From: Flavobacterium sp. Leaf82
GTDB taxonomy: Bacteria; Bacteroidota; Bacteroidia; Flavobacteriales; Flavobacteriaceae
DNA: 64,000 nt
Direction of reading: 5' to 3'
NCBI RefSeq assembly: GCF_001422725.1
Contig: NZ_LMMA01000013.1
Coordinates: 354 to 64,353 of the forward strand
The notes under the pieces are model-generated. The model searched no databases. It saw nothing but the letters and a program-made list of their open reading frames with translations, and was not told where the DNA came from. Below, in pieces: positions 47,422 to 57,197 of the stretch (the stretch's first letter is position 1; every line of letters starts with the position of its first letter). A program made the position numbers and the translations under genes.

Positions 47422-49809
47422 ATGAAACGTATACTATCGATTATTTTTTTATTTATTATTTCCACAAATTGTATCGCGCAATATAATATATCGGGTAGTA
47501 TAAAAGATAATAAGGAAATAGCTGTGTCATTGGCAAAAATTGAAATTATTGCAGTAAATGATACCGTAAAGATTAGTCCTGTTCAATCAGGTAATGATGG
47601 TACATTTAGTATTAAGAACATAAAAAATGGCAATTATATTTTAATAGTTTCTGCTTTGTCTTTTCAGGAATATAAAACAGATATCATTATAGAAAATAAA
47701 GATCTGAACATTAGCCCAATTATATTGGTAACAGATAATCTTTTAAAGGAAGTTGTTATATCAACAAAAAAACAACAAATGGTTCAAAAGACCGATCGTT
47801 TAGTAGTTAATGTTGAGGGTACTCCAATAGGAATTTCCGGAAGTGCTTTAGAAGTATTACAAAGATTGCCCGGAGTGGATATTGGCTCAAACGGAAGTGC
47901 AATAACGTTAAACGGTAAAACAGAGGTAGGTATAATGATCAATGACAAGTTAGTCAGAGTTCCTATTGCATCTCTTTTACAAATGTTAAGCAGCACCAAT
48001 GCAAAAGACATTGAAAAAATTGAATTAATATCAAACCCACCATCTAAATATGATGCAGAATTTACCGGTGGATTAATCAATATAAAACAGATCAAAAAAA
48101 ATACTGAGGGAACAAATGGCGGTGTTCTTTTAGGATTGGGTTATGGAAAAAAAGATAAGGAAAAAGCAGGAATAAACTGGAATACCAGAAAAAAGGACAT
48201 TAATTTTTTTGGAGATCTAAATTTTGACAGAAATAACAATCCCCGACAATTTACGAATTCTTCTACGATACAATCAGATAACAATATTTTTTACAATAAA
48301 ACGGTTAGCGACAGATATCCGGTAATAAATGGCTATTCCGGAAGATTAGGTCTGGATTATTATATAAATAATAAAACTACACTTGGATTGCTTGTTAATG
48401 GCAATACGAGTAGATTTAAACAAGAAGTATCCGGGAATACTGTACTTAATGAATCAACTGGTAATATGTCTTCAATAGTTTTATTTAATGATGAAGATAG
48501 TCAGAGAGATTTATTTAGTACAAATATTAATTTCAATATGAAAATTGATGATTCACAATCCTTAAACTTTGATATTGACTATTTGAACTATTATAATGGG
48601 GCTCCCAATAATTACCAAAACACTTATTTTGATGCCAGCGGAACCGAATATAAAAAAGAAACCTTTTCGGCAACAAAAAAGACTCCCGTAAATGTTTGGG
48701 TTGGAAAAGTAGATTATTCAAAAGAAATAAATAAAAATGTAAAATTTGATTTAGGATCAAAATATACCAATTCAAATCTTGATAATACAGTCCTGGTACA
48801 AGATTTAATAAATAGTGAATACATAAGGAATGAAGAATTTAGCGAAAAATCAGATTTAGTTGAAAATATAGCTGCGGTCTATTCTTCTATGGATTGGAAA
48901 GCAAATGACAAGACAGATATTAAACTTGGTCTGCGTTACGAATATTCGACTCAGGATTTGAACTTATTGACAAAAGGAAATGTTCTCGATTCTAAATTAA
49001 GCGAGCTTTTTCCATCTTTTTTTCTATCCAGAAAATTAAATCAGAACAATACTTTGCAATTTTCTTATGGAAGAAGAATTGCAAGACCTACTTATTTTGA
49101 TTTGGCTCCCTTTGTTTTATTTCTGGACCCAAATACGTATTATTTTGGTAACATCGAGCTTAAGCCATCTATTAGTAATGCATTTTCAACGAATTATCAA
49201 TATAAAAAATATTTAGTATCGCTAGAGTATACAATTGAAAAAAACGCAATAGCCAGATCACAAGCCATATTTCCAGATAACACGACCCAACAAGTTTTAA
49301 CTTCCTTAAATATAGATTATCTGAAGGTTTTAAATTTTTCTCTGTCCTTTCCATTTAAGATCGCAGATTGGTGGGATATGCAAAATAACCTTCAATTATC
49401 CTATTTAGATCAAAAAATGGATGATAAAAAAGATGATGATACATTTTATGTTTTAAGAACTTCTCAAAACTTCACATTGCCAAAAGACTTTTCTATTCAG
49501 GTATTTGCTTCCTATAATTCAAAAAGAATATCCGGAGTAAGTTATATAAATGATTTTCAGAGAGTAAATTTAAGTATAGATAAAAAAATCCCAAAATGGG
49601 ATAGCAGAATCCAATTGAGTTTTAGTGACATTTTTGGACGTGATTATAGTTTTGAATCTATAGACAATTTGAACAGGTCTTATGTTCTTTATAGTTATGA
49701 GCCACGAGTTGTAAGGCTAACGTTTACTTATAATTTTGGAAATAACAAATTAAAAAAACAAAGAAAAAGAGAAACTGGTTCAGATGAAATTAAAGAACGA
49801 ATAGACTAA
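47422..49809 (+). CDS. Outer-membrane beta-barrel receptor (TonB-dependent, OMP_b-brl_3 type)
   Basis: This 795-residue protein has a signal peptide (cleavage near CIAQ, residue 20). A carboxypeptidase-regulatory-like domain (about 22-100) follows, then a plug-like region with SGSALEVLQRLPGVDIGSNG and ISNPPSKYDAEFTGGLINI. The C-terminal barrel belongs to the type named outer membrane beta-barrel family protein in Bacteroidota. It is not the SusC type and lacks obvious siderophore-receptor signatures. Inside an NRPS operon it could take up the metal-loaded product, pass it out, or serve as an immunity or sensor component. The final residues are charged (about 775-795) instead of ending in Phe, a small oddity. 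Confidence 0.8.
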   Translation: MKRILSIIFLFIISTNCIAQYNISGSIKDNKEIAVSLAKIEIIAVNDTVKISPVQSGNDGTFSIKNIKNGNYILIVSALSFQEYKTDIIIENKDLNISPIILVTDNLLKEVVISTKKQQMVQKTDRLVVNVEGTPIGISGSALEVLQRLPGVDIGSNGSAITLNGKTEVGIMINDKLVRVPIASLLQMLSSTNAKDIEKIELISNPPSKYDAEFTGGLINIKQIKKNTEGTNGGVLLGLGYGKKDKEKAGINWNTRKKDINFFGDLNFDRNNNPRQFTNSSTIQSDNNIFYNKTVSDRYPVINGYSGRLGLDYYINNKTTLGLLVNGNTSRFKQEVSGNTVLNESTGNMSSIVLFNDEDSQRDLFSTNINFNMKIDDSQSLNFDIDYLNYYNGAPNNYQNTYFDASGTEYKKETFSATKKTPVNVWVGKVDYSKEINKNVKFDLGSKYTNSNLDNTVLVQDLINSEYIRNEEFSEKSDLVENIAAVYSSMDWKANDKTDIKLGLRYEYSTQDLNLLTKGNVLDSKLSELFPSFFLSRKLNQNNTLQFSYGRRIARPTYFDLAPFVLFLDPNTYYFGNIELKPSISNAFSTNYQYKKYLVSLEYTIEKNAIARSQAIFPDNTTQQVLTSLNIDYLKVLNFSLSFPFKIADWWDMQNNLQLSYLDQKMDDKKDDDTFYVLRTSQNFTLPKDFSIQVFASYNSKRISGVSYINDFQRVNLSIDKKIPKWDSRIQLSFSDIFGRDYSFESIDNLNRSYVLYSYEPRVVRLTFTYNFGNNKLKKQRKRETGSDEIKERID

Positions 49810-49814
49810 TTATT

Positions 49815-50792
49815 ATGGATAAATTAGAACGAATAGATAAAATAAATAAAGGGATTCAATTATTATTATCTAATAATCAAGATATTATTTCATTGATTTC
49901 TATAGGCAGTTTTTCTCAAAATTCTATAGATCAGTTTTCAGATATTGACTTATACCTATTTACTAACAATCCTAAAAAATATTTAGACAATACAAATCGC
50001 TCCTGGATTGATCCGTTGGGAAAGATTCTCTCCATAAGGATCTTCAAAGATCTTCAGGAAGGTGTCGATAAAAACAAAGTAGTTTTAGAGAATGGCTTAA
50101 TGTATGATTTAACCATTATTGATATTAAAAAAATCAAGCTGATAAGCTATTATTTAAAATTAAAAGATATTGGATTAGTGTGGCTGCTTCCAAAATTTTT
50201 AAAAAAAGGTATTGAAAAAAGTATTTTAAAATTCTATGAAACCATAAAAAGAGGATATAAAGTTCATGTAGATAAAATTAATCTGAAAGACATATTAGAA
50301 AGAACTATTACTTTTTCCAGGATGATTAGTCCGGATAAAAAAATAGACGAAAAATTATTTTTTAGACATTACAATTTCTTTTGGCAATCCTGTTATACCG
50401 CATCAATTAAGCTCATAAGAAAAGACTTTTATTTTACCATTCTCACTTACGATAATTACATCAAAAAAGAATTAATAAGAATGATAGAATGGGAGGCAAT
50501 GCTGAGAGAAAAATCTACAGATGTTTTTTATTGCAGTTTAAAAATATACGACTGGAGCAGAGAAGAAACGTGTGATGATTTATATGGAACCTTATTATCT
50601 GACAATATAGAAAATATGCAAAAATCACTAATTAAAACAGCTGAATTATATCAAAAATTTTCAACTCTTGTAGCTAACGAATATAATTTTTCTTTAAACA
50701 AAGAATTTGAAAACTTTGTTATTGATTTTATCAAAAATGTGGCTATACCGGAAGCACTAAACAATAAAGAAATCTTATCTGAAAATATCTGA
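49815..50792 (+). CDS. ANT(6)-like nucleotidyltransferase
   Basis: This 325-residue protein has a nucleotidyltransferase fold at the N-terminus. GSFSQNSIDQFSDIDLYLF runs from 31, with Gly31, Ser32, Asp43 and Asp45 as the metal-binding pattern, and LMYDLT places Asp98 as the third acid. The middle and C-terminal parts (FFWQSCYTASIKLIRKDFYF, KKELIRMIEWEA) match the aminoglycoside 6-adenylyltransferase layout. It would transfer AMP to a hydroxyl group. Five bp after the receptor gene and inside the biosynthetic operon, it may modify the product (a Ser or hydroxy-Asp hydroxyl), a handling intermediate or a target, for self-protection or tailoring. The substrate is unknown. Confidence 0.75.
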   Translation: MDKLERIDKINKGIQLLLSNNQDIISLISIGSFSQNSIDQFSDIDLYLFTNNPKKYLDNTNRSWIDPLGKILSIRIFKDLQEGVDKNKVVLENGLMYDLTIIDIKKIKLISYYLKLKDIGLVWLLPKFLKKGIEKSILKFYETIKRGYKVHVDKINLKDILERTITFSRMISPDKKIDEKLFFRHYNFFWQSCYTASIKLIRKDFYFTILTYDNYIKKELIRMIEWEAMLREKSTDVFYCSLKIYDWSREETCDDLYGTLLSDNIENMQKSLIKTAELYQKFSTLVANEYNFSLNKEFENFVIDFIKNVAIPEALNNKEILSENI

Positions 50793-50923
50793 AATACGTG
50801 TTGAGCTCAATCAAGAAAAAAAATACCATTAATAAATAAGCTTAAAAAAGAAAATAGAGAAAAGAAATAAGAACAGATCATTGTGGACTTCTTAAATAAT
50901 ATAAACAAATAAATACCACGAAT

Positions 50924-52789
50924 ATGGAAAATAGTTTTAACAGCCTTATCAATATCCAGCCTAAGGAAATCAGTGATAAATATCCTAAAAATATAAAGTT
51001 TGAAATAGTTGGTAATGACTACACAAAAATAGCCGTTATAACCTCGGTTGAAGATAATGAACTGGAAAGCTGGCTGGCAAAAAATAATGATTTTGTAAAT
51101 GAAATATATGAAAAAAACAGAATCATTCTATTTAGAAAATTTAAAAGCTTTACCTCCAAAACAGAATTTTCTTTAGTTGTAGACAACTTGTCCTCAGGAG
51201 GTGCTTTGGAGTATGCAGAACCTTCTTCTCCAAGAACGAGACTGGAAGATAAGATATATACTTCTACAGAGTATCCAAAAGAACAGTCCATACCTCAGCA
51301 TAATGAGCATTCGTACTCTAAGTCATGGCCAAAAAAGCTCTTTTTTTATTGTGAACGTCCTTCTGAAATTGGCGGTTGTACGCCTATTTGCAATAGTTCG
51401 GCTGTTTATAATAAAATCCCGGCTGAAATTACCAAAAGATTTGAAGACAAAGGAGGCGTAATGTATGTTCGAAATTTTAGCCAGGAAATGGATATTCCAT
51501 GGGAAACCTTTTTCGGAACATCAGACATAAAAGAAGTAGAAAAATATTGTAAGGAGCATCATATGAACCTTACACAAATTGATCAGACCAGACTTCGAAT
51601 TGATTACGTTGCACAGGCGACACTTCTTGATAAAGCTACTAATAAAAAAATATGGTTCAATCAGGCACATCTTTTTCACTACAGTAACCTGGATAGTGAT
51701 GTGTATAGCTATTTGATAGATGCTTACGGAATAGACAATCTTCCGCGAAATAGTTATTATGGAGATGGTACAGCCATATCAATTAATGATTTGGAGGTGA
51801 TAAGACAAGCTTACGACGATGTAGCTTTCAGGTTTGATTGGGACAAAGGTGATCTTTTGATGATGGATAATATTAACTTCACTCATGGACGTGATTCTTA
51901 CGACGGAGCAAGACAGCTTTTTGTATCGATGTCTGAAGAAGATAATATTAGCAACTATGTAAAAGCCTCAGCCACAAAAAAAGTAACTGAAGCCAGAAAA
52001 AATACAGCATCTTTCTTTATCACCAACGAATCTAAGTACGGAGACAGTAAGGCAATGCTTAAATATAAACTGGCTTTATCGTGCAGAATGCTGAGAAGTC
52101 TTCAGCTTGATGAAGGAAGTATCAGCGGGCATATTAGTATGAAAGTACCCAACGAGAAAAACCTGTTTTGGGTAAATCCTTTCGGGATATTATTCGACGA
52201 AATAACACCGGATAATCTGATATTGGTAAACAACGAAGGAGAAGTTATTGAAGGAGAATATCCTATTAATGTAGCAGGATTCTGCATACACTCAGAAATA
52301 CATAATACCAGTAGAGAAGCCAACTGTATCGTGCATACACACTCTCCCTGGGGAACGCTTTTTTCATCGCTGGAAAAACCTGAAATCCTGATGCTTGACC
52401 AGAACAGCTGTATGTTTTATGATAATTATGTTCTGTATAACGAATTCGATGGTCCTGTTAATACAACTGACCGTGCCATTAAATTAGCTCAAAAGCTGAG
52501 AGATAAAAACGTTGCCATTCTGGCTAATCATGGAGCAATTGCCTGTGGAGAAAGCATAGAAACGGCTATGATGTACATGATCAGTCTGGAACGTACCCTT
52601 AGACTAAATGTACTGGCAAGACAAATGAACGAAAAAGTAAATCTTATAGACTCTCAAACAGCACAAAATTCTAAAGAATGGATCAGCAATCCTATGGGCT
52701 TTAAAATTGAATTTGATGCTTTGGCAAGAAGAATCGAAAGAGAACACGCGGATATCAAAAACTACTATCCAATTTCTTTAAGCATATGA
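50924..52789 (+). CDS. SyrP-like Fe(II)/2-oxoglutarate dioxygenase fused to a class II aldolase domain
   Basis: This 621-residue protein has two enzyme parts. Residues 1-345 match TauD/SyrP-type dioxygenases. The iron ligands are His126 and Glu128 (QHNEHSYS) with distal His321 (FTHGRD), and an Arg follows near 331 for 2-oxoglutarate. GGCTPICNSS and WFNQAHLFH are typical of the SyrP branch. SyrP hydroxylates aspartate tethered to the syringomycin synthetase. Residues 370-615 match class II aldolase/adducin, with the zinc ligands His471 and His473 (HTHSPWG) and His536 (NHGAI) present. The cluster has two predicted Asp modules, so beta-hydroxylation of Asp is the likely first reaction. The aldolase role is unknown. 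Its stop overlaps the next NRPS start as ATGA. Confidence 0.88.
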   Translation: MENSFNSLINIQPKEISDKYPKNIKFEIVGNDYTKIAVITSVEDNELESWLAKNNDFVNEIYEKNRIILFRKFKSFTSKTEFSLVVDNLSSGGALEYAEPSSPRTRLEDKIYTSTEYPKEQSIPQHNEHSYSKSWPKKLFFYCERPSEIGGCTPICNSSAVYNKIPAEITKRFEDKGGVMYVRNFSQEMDIPWETFFGTSDIKEVEKYCKEHHMNLTQIDQTRLRIDYVAQATLLDKATNKKIWFNQAHLFHYSNLDSDVYSYLIDAYGIDNLPRNSYYGDGTAISINDLEVIRQAYDDVAFRFDWDKGDLLMMDNINFTHGRDSYDGARQLFVSMSEEDNISNYVKASATKKVTEARKNTASFFITNESKYGDSKAMLKYKLALSCRMLRSLQLDEGSISGHISMKVPNEKNLFWVNPFGILFDEITPDNLILVNNEGEVIEGEYPINVAGFCIHSEIHNTSREANCIVHTHSPWGTLFSSLEKPEILMLDQNSCMFYDNYVLYNEFDGPVNTTDRAIKLAQKLRDKNVAILANHGAIACGESIETAMMYMISLERTLRLNVLARQMNEKVNLIDSQTAQNSKEWISNPMGFKIEFDALARRIEREHADIKNYYPISLSI

Positions 52790-55700
52790 TAAAAAGATAT
52801 AATTTGTCACCCCAGCAAAACCTCTTGTATCTGGCCGGTAGTAAAGGTGACTTGTATAATGTAATGGCTTTTTCTCTGGAGAATACTCAGGGACAAAAGC
52901 TCTGTGATGATATAAATGAAGTTCTGAAAGATGAATTATCTCTTTACATGACTATTACTTCTCCGGGAAAAGAAGCCTTTTTAAGTATTGAGGAAGAAAG
53001 AAATTTCGATGTAAAACTTGTACACAAACAAGTGCAGGAAAACACAGATAATGCAGTATCACAAGAATATAATCTGAGCATTACCATTGTTCAGGATAAT
53101 GAAAATGCTGTATCGATAAATTTCAGATACGGACTTTATTTTTTTGATAGCTGGAGTATAATAACGCTCTATCATCGTATTTTAGAAAAATATCATAAAG
53201 GCACTTATGATAAGCCTGATATTAGTTACCTGCAATATTCTGCATGGAGAGAGCATATTATCAGTGAACAAGGGAATGAAGAAAATTTGGAATTCTGGAA
53301 AGATATAATGAAAAATTTTCAGCCTTTCAGAACAAACCTAGAATTGAATGTTACTGAAAGCAGAAAAAGTGAAACACAAATTTATAAGCTGAGCGACAAG
53401 CTTGTGCAGTTATTGCAAAATGCCACAATTGATAAAGAGATACTATTATTATCTGGTTGGTATTATACGCTTTGCCAAATATCTGCAAATAAAAATACAG
53501 TATATGGTGCGGGATATGTAAGCCATGGAAGAAGCTTTGAGCAGCTTTACAAAAACATTGGACTTTATGCGAGTACTTTACCTTTTAATGCAGAAACAAC
53601 AAATGATTCTTCAGCAATAAAAGAATACTGTGACAACATAGGGAAACGGGTGATATCGATAAACAGCCAGAAAGAGTATATTCTCAATAATCAGGAATAT
53701 GCAGATTTTATAAAATCAAACTTCAGGTATATTTTTGAATTTATCGATCTGAGTAAAATTACCAATAATAAAACTCCGTTGAATCAGATTACAGCTCATC
53801 AAAATGACTATTCAGATTTTATCGCCCAGATTTATTCTGCAAAAGAAGAAACGACTGTTGCGCTGCACCACAAAGATAACATCAAAAGTGAAGATATAGC
53901 GTACTTTATAAAGCTGTGGGAGCATAATAGTATTCAACTTATAGAAAAATATTCAGAAAACACATCAGCAATCGAGCCTTACGAAACTGGTGCCCAAAAA
54001 ACTGTGAAGACAGAAAATACCATAATCGCAGAATCGGTTTTGGAAAGATATGCAGAAATCCTAAAACAATTTGCGGATCATATTGCTATAGAAGATGAAA
54101 ATGGAACCTACAGCTATAAACAGATCGATGAGAAATCAAACGAGCTGGCAGCATTAATTCTGGATAAAATAGCAGATGCTTCATCGCCAACAATAGGGGT
54201 AATGTGTGATTGGGATCATAACGTAATTGTTGCTTTTTTGGCCACATTAAAAATTAATGGTACCATTGTTCCTATAGATCCTAATGATTCTCAACAGAGA
54301 ATCACGCATATACTGAACAATTCGAATGCGCAGCTTTTAATTACCGGAAGTAATTATCAAAAAGAAGAATTTGAACCAAAACTCTTTATAGATAAGCTGA
54401 ATTTTACAGGTTCTATAACTTCAGGCAGTAATTCGATTCGTACACCGGAGAGTACTTCATACATTATATATACATCAGGAACAACCGGAGCTCCCAAAGG
54501 AGTTTGTATTCAGGATAAATCTTTGATAAACTATGTCGACTTCCTGAACAGATCACTTGATATAAACCATAGAGACACCTCTATACTACTTTCTTCGTAT
54601 GCCTTTGATTTGGGCTATACAAGCTTATGGGGAACTTTACTTTCAGGAGGAAAATTACAAATGATAAAAAAAGATATCCTGTATGATTTAGATGAGATAA
54701 TCAGTACGATTACAGATAAAAAAGTAACGTATATAAAAACGACTCCGTCATATTTTAACGCCATATTAAATGCAAAAAACTTTAATAAGATTGAAGGATC
54801 AGATCTTAAAAAAGTCATTCTGGGAGGAGAAAAAATAAAAACAAAAGATTTAGCAGACTTTAAAAAATCTTTCGGGACGATAGAAGTTATCAATCATTAT
54901 GGCCCTACGGAAACCACTATTGGAACTATTTTTAAAAAAATAAACGATATAGAGCAATACATTCAAAGGCCAGTCATAGGGTCGTCAATTTCCAATAATT
55001 TTGCGGTTATTTTAGATGACAGAAAGAAAGAAGTATCAAAATATGAGACAGGAAATGTCTTTATTGGAGGTGCAGGACTTGCAAAAGGGTATTTGGATAA
55101 TGAAGAACTGACCTTAGAAAAATTCATAGTTCACCCCGATTACGGAAGAATATATGCGACTGGTGATATCGGTTTCTTTACGCTTGAAAATGACATCATG
55201 TTCCTTGGAAGAGGAGATAGTCAGGTAAAAATAAGAGGCTACAGAGTAGAGCCGGATGAAGTAAAAAACATCATCACGACTTTTTCGGGAGTAACAGATT
55301 CTGCGGTATTGGCTTTAGAAAATAACGGAGATACAGGACTTTGCGCTTTTGTAACCGGAATTTATAAAGAAAGCTTTTTAGATTTGGAAGAATACCTTAA
55401 GAATTCGCTGCCAGAATATATGGTTCCGGCCAAAATTTTATTTGTGGATAAAATTCCGTTAACATCAAATAATAAAGTCGACCAACAAGCTCTTAAAGAT
55501 CTATATGAACAACATGAATCGGATAAAGCGACTCATGATTCTTCTAAAGAAAATACGTTTTTTATAACCTCAGATTTACAGAAACATTTATTAAGGATCT
55601 GGAAAGAAACCCTAATAACGGATGACATAACCGGCAGCAGCAACTTCTTTTCTTTGGGCGGACACAGCTTAAAGGGAATTCAAATGCTCAACAAAATATA

Positions 55701-57183
55701 CAAAGAATTCAACGTAAAAGTAACTTTAAGTGATATTTATAAATATCCTGATTTTGAAAGTCTTTCAGGATTTCTGTCAGAAAAAGTAAATGAGAGTGAG
55801 GAATCTCCTTACACAAAGATTTCTCCCGTAGCGGTTCAGTCCAGATATGAAGTTTCAAATTCTCAGAAACGTATGTGGCTTTCGACCATTAAGAAAGAAA
55901 GCGCAGCATTGTTTAATGTTCCTATGCATTATTCAATCAATGGATCTTTGAATATGGAGGGGATCAGGGCTTCTTTTGTGGCGCTTATACAAAAACACGA
56001 AACCCTTAGAACTATATTCAAATATGAAGATGGAGATATTTATCAGTACATCTTACCAATAGAGAATATTGATCTGGAAATTCCTGTTGTAGTCATACAG
56101 GATTCACCGTCAATGATCAAATTTTTACGTCAGGAAAGATACAAACCATTTGATCTCTCAAAGGAATTTCCTATCAGGTTGAACCTAATAAAAAAAGGAG
56201 AGAAAGAATATACTCTTGCAACAACGCTACATCATATTATTTCGGATGGTTGGTCGCGCGAGATTTTGTATAAAGAAATCAAAGAAAATTATAATACTTA
56301 TCTTAAAGATAAACATATCAATGTTGAGCCTTTGGCAATTCAATATAAAGATTATGTAAACTGGCACAAAGGCAAATACAAGACGCATGAAAATTTCTGG
56401 AAGAACTTCTTTGCTGAGGATATTCCTTCTCTGGATTTTCCGATAGATTACGTACGTCCCGGAATTATATCGTACAATGGTACCGCAATAAGCACAAAAA
56501 TAAAAGAAAACTTTAACGGTCTGAAGCAAAGCCTTAATGAACAGTCTCTTTCTCTTAACAATTATCTTGTTGGAATATACGGACTGTTAATACATGCCTA
56601 CAGCAATCAAAACAAATTCTACATAGGAACAATTTCCTCCGGAAGAACCCACGTAGATACAGAACCAATTATAGGATCTTTTATAAATTATCTGCCTTTA
56701 AAAATTAAGGTTTCATCCGGGATGAACTTTCAGGAATTCCTTGAAGAAAATACAAAAGGATTTGTGCAGGTGTATGAAAATGAAGACTATCCTTTTGATT
56801 TGATGGTAGAAAAGTACTTGCCGAACAATGATGCATCGAGAAATCCATTTTTTGATACAACAATTATTCTTCATAATGAAGAAGATGTTTCGCGTACAAT
56901 ACTGTTTGATGACGGCGTACAGATAGAAGAATTTGTACATGAAGAAGAAATAGGGACACACTCCAAAATAGAATTCAAAATAGATATTACGGTAAAAAAA
57001 GAAGAACTCGTAATTCGATTGGAATATAATACAGACATTTTTTCTGAAAGTAAAATGACAAAATTACTGCATTTGTATATCGATCTGATAGAAAAAATGG
57101 CGAGTAATTCAACAGATACTTTAGATGAGATTCTTGAGGCATTAAGGATGGAGATGAATCAGGATCAGGAATTTTTAATATAA
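52786..57183 (+). CDS. NRPS 3: degenerate C (possible interface domain), A(Asp), T, C
   Basis: This 1465-residue synthetase begins with a condensation-like domain (1-400) in which the HHxxxDG site reads GLYFFDSWS from about 116. Both His are lost and the Asp is kept, so it should not condense. The A domain has YTSGTTGAPKG near 561 and HYGPTETTIG. T has LGGHSL near 956. A full C domain begins near 1024 with HHIISDG near 1149 and ends the protein. The specificity residues read DLTKIGHIG, the same aspartate code as A2 of NRPS 1. It is coupled by ATGA overlap to the SyrP-like hydroxylase, which suggests that the degenerate domain recruits that enzyme to this Asp module. Confidence 0.9.
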   Translation: MIKRYNLSPQQNLLYLAGSKGDLYNVMAFSLENTQGQKLCDDINEVLKDELSLYMTITSPGKEAFLSIEEERNFDVKLVHKQVQENTDNAVSQEYNLSITIVQDNENAVSINFRYGLYFFDSWSIITLYHRILEKYHKGTYDKPDISYLQYSAWREHIISEQGNEENLEFWKDIMKNFQPFRTNLELNVTESRKSETQIYKLSDKLVQLLQNATIDKEILLLSGWYYTLCQISANKNTVYGAGYVSHGRSFEQLYKNIGLYASTLPFNAETTNDSSAIKEYCDNIGKRVISINSQKEYILNNQEYADFIKSNFRYIFEFIDLSKITNNKTPLNQITAHQNDYSDFIAQIYSAKEETTVALHHKDNIKSEDIAYFIKLWEHNSIQLIEKYSENTSAIEPYETGAQKTVKTENTIIAESVLERYAEILKQFADHIAIEDENGTYSYKQIDEKSNELAALILDKIADASSPTIGVMCDWDHNVIVAFLATLKINGTIVPIDPNDSQQRITHILNNSNAQLLITGSNYQKEEFEPKLFIDKLNFTGSITSGSNSIRTPESTSYIIYTSGTTGAPKGVCIQDKSLINYVDFLNRSLDINHRDTSILLSSYAFDLGYTSLWGTLLSGGKLQMIKKDILYDLDEIISTITDKKVTYIKTTPSYFNAILNAKNFNKIEGSDLKKVILGGEKIKTKDLADFKKSFGTIEVINHYGPTETTIGTIFKKINDIEQYIQRPVIGSSISNNFAVILDDRKKEVSKYETGNVFIGGAGLAKGYLDNEELTLEKFIVHPDYGRIYATGDIGFFTLENDIMFLGRGDSQVKIRGYRVEPDEVKNIITTFSGVTDSAVLALENNGDTGLCAFVTGIYKESFLDLEEYLKNSLPEYMVPAKILFVDKIPLTSNNKVDQQALKDLYEQHESDKATHDSSKENTFFITSDLQKHLLRIWKETLITDDITGSSNFFSLGGHSLKGIQMLNKIYKEFNVKVTLSDIYKYPDFESLSGFLSEKVNESEESPYTKISPVAVQSRYEVSNSQKRMWLSTIKKESAALFNVPMHYSINGSLNMEGIRASFVALIQKHETLRTIFKYEDGDIYQYILPIENIDLEIPVVVIQDSPSMIKFLRQERYKPFDLSKEFPIRLNLIKKGEKEYTLATTLHHIISDGWSREILYKEIKENYNTYLKDKHINVEPLAIQYKDYVNWHKGKYKTHENFWKNFFAEDIPSLDFPIDYVRPGIISYNGTAISTKIKENFNGLKQSLNEQSLSLNNYLVGIYGLLIHAYSNQNKFYIGTISSGRTHVDTEPIIGSFINYLPLKIKVSSGMNFQEFLEENTKGFVQVYENEDYPFDLMVEKYLPNNDASRNPFFDTTIILHNEEDVSRTILFDDGVQIEEFVHEEEIGTHSKIEFKIDITVKKEELVIRLEYNTDIFSESKMTKLLHLYIDLIEKMASNSTDTLDEILEALRMEMNQDQEFLI

Positions 57184-57197
57184 TTTATAAAATAAAT

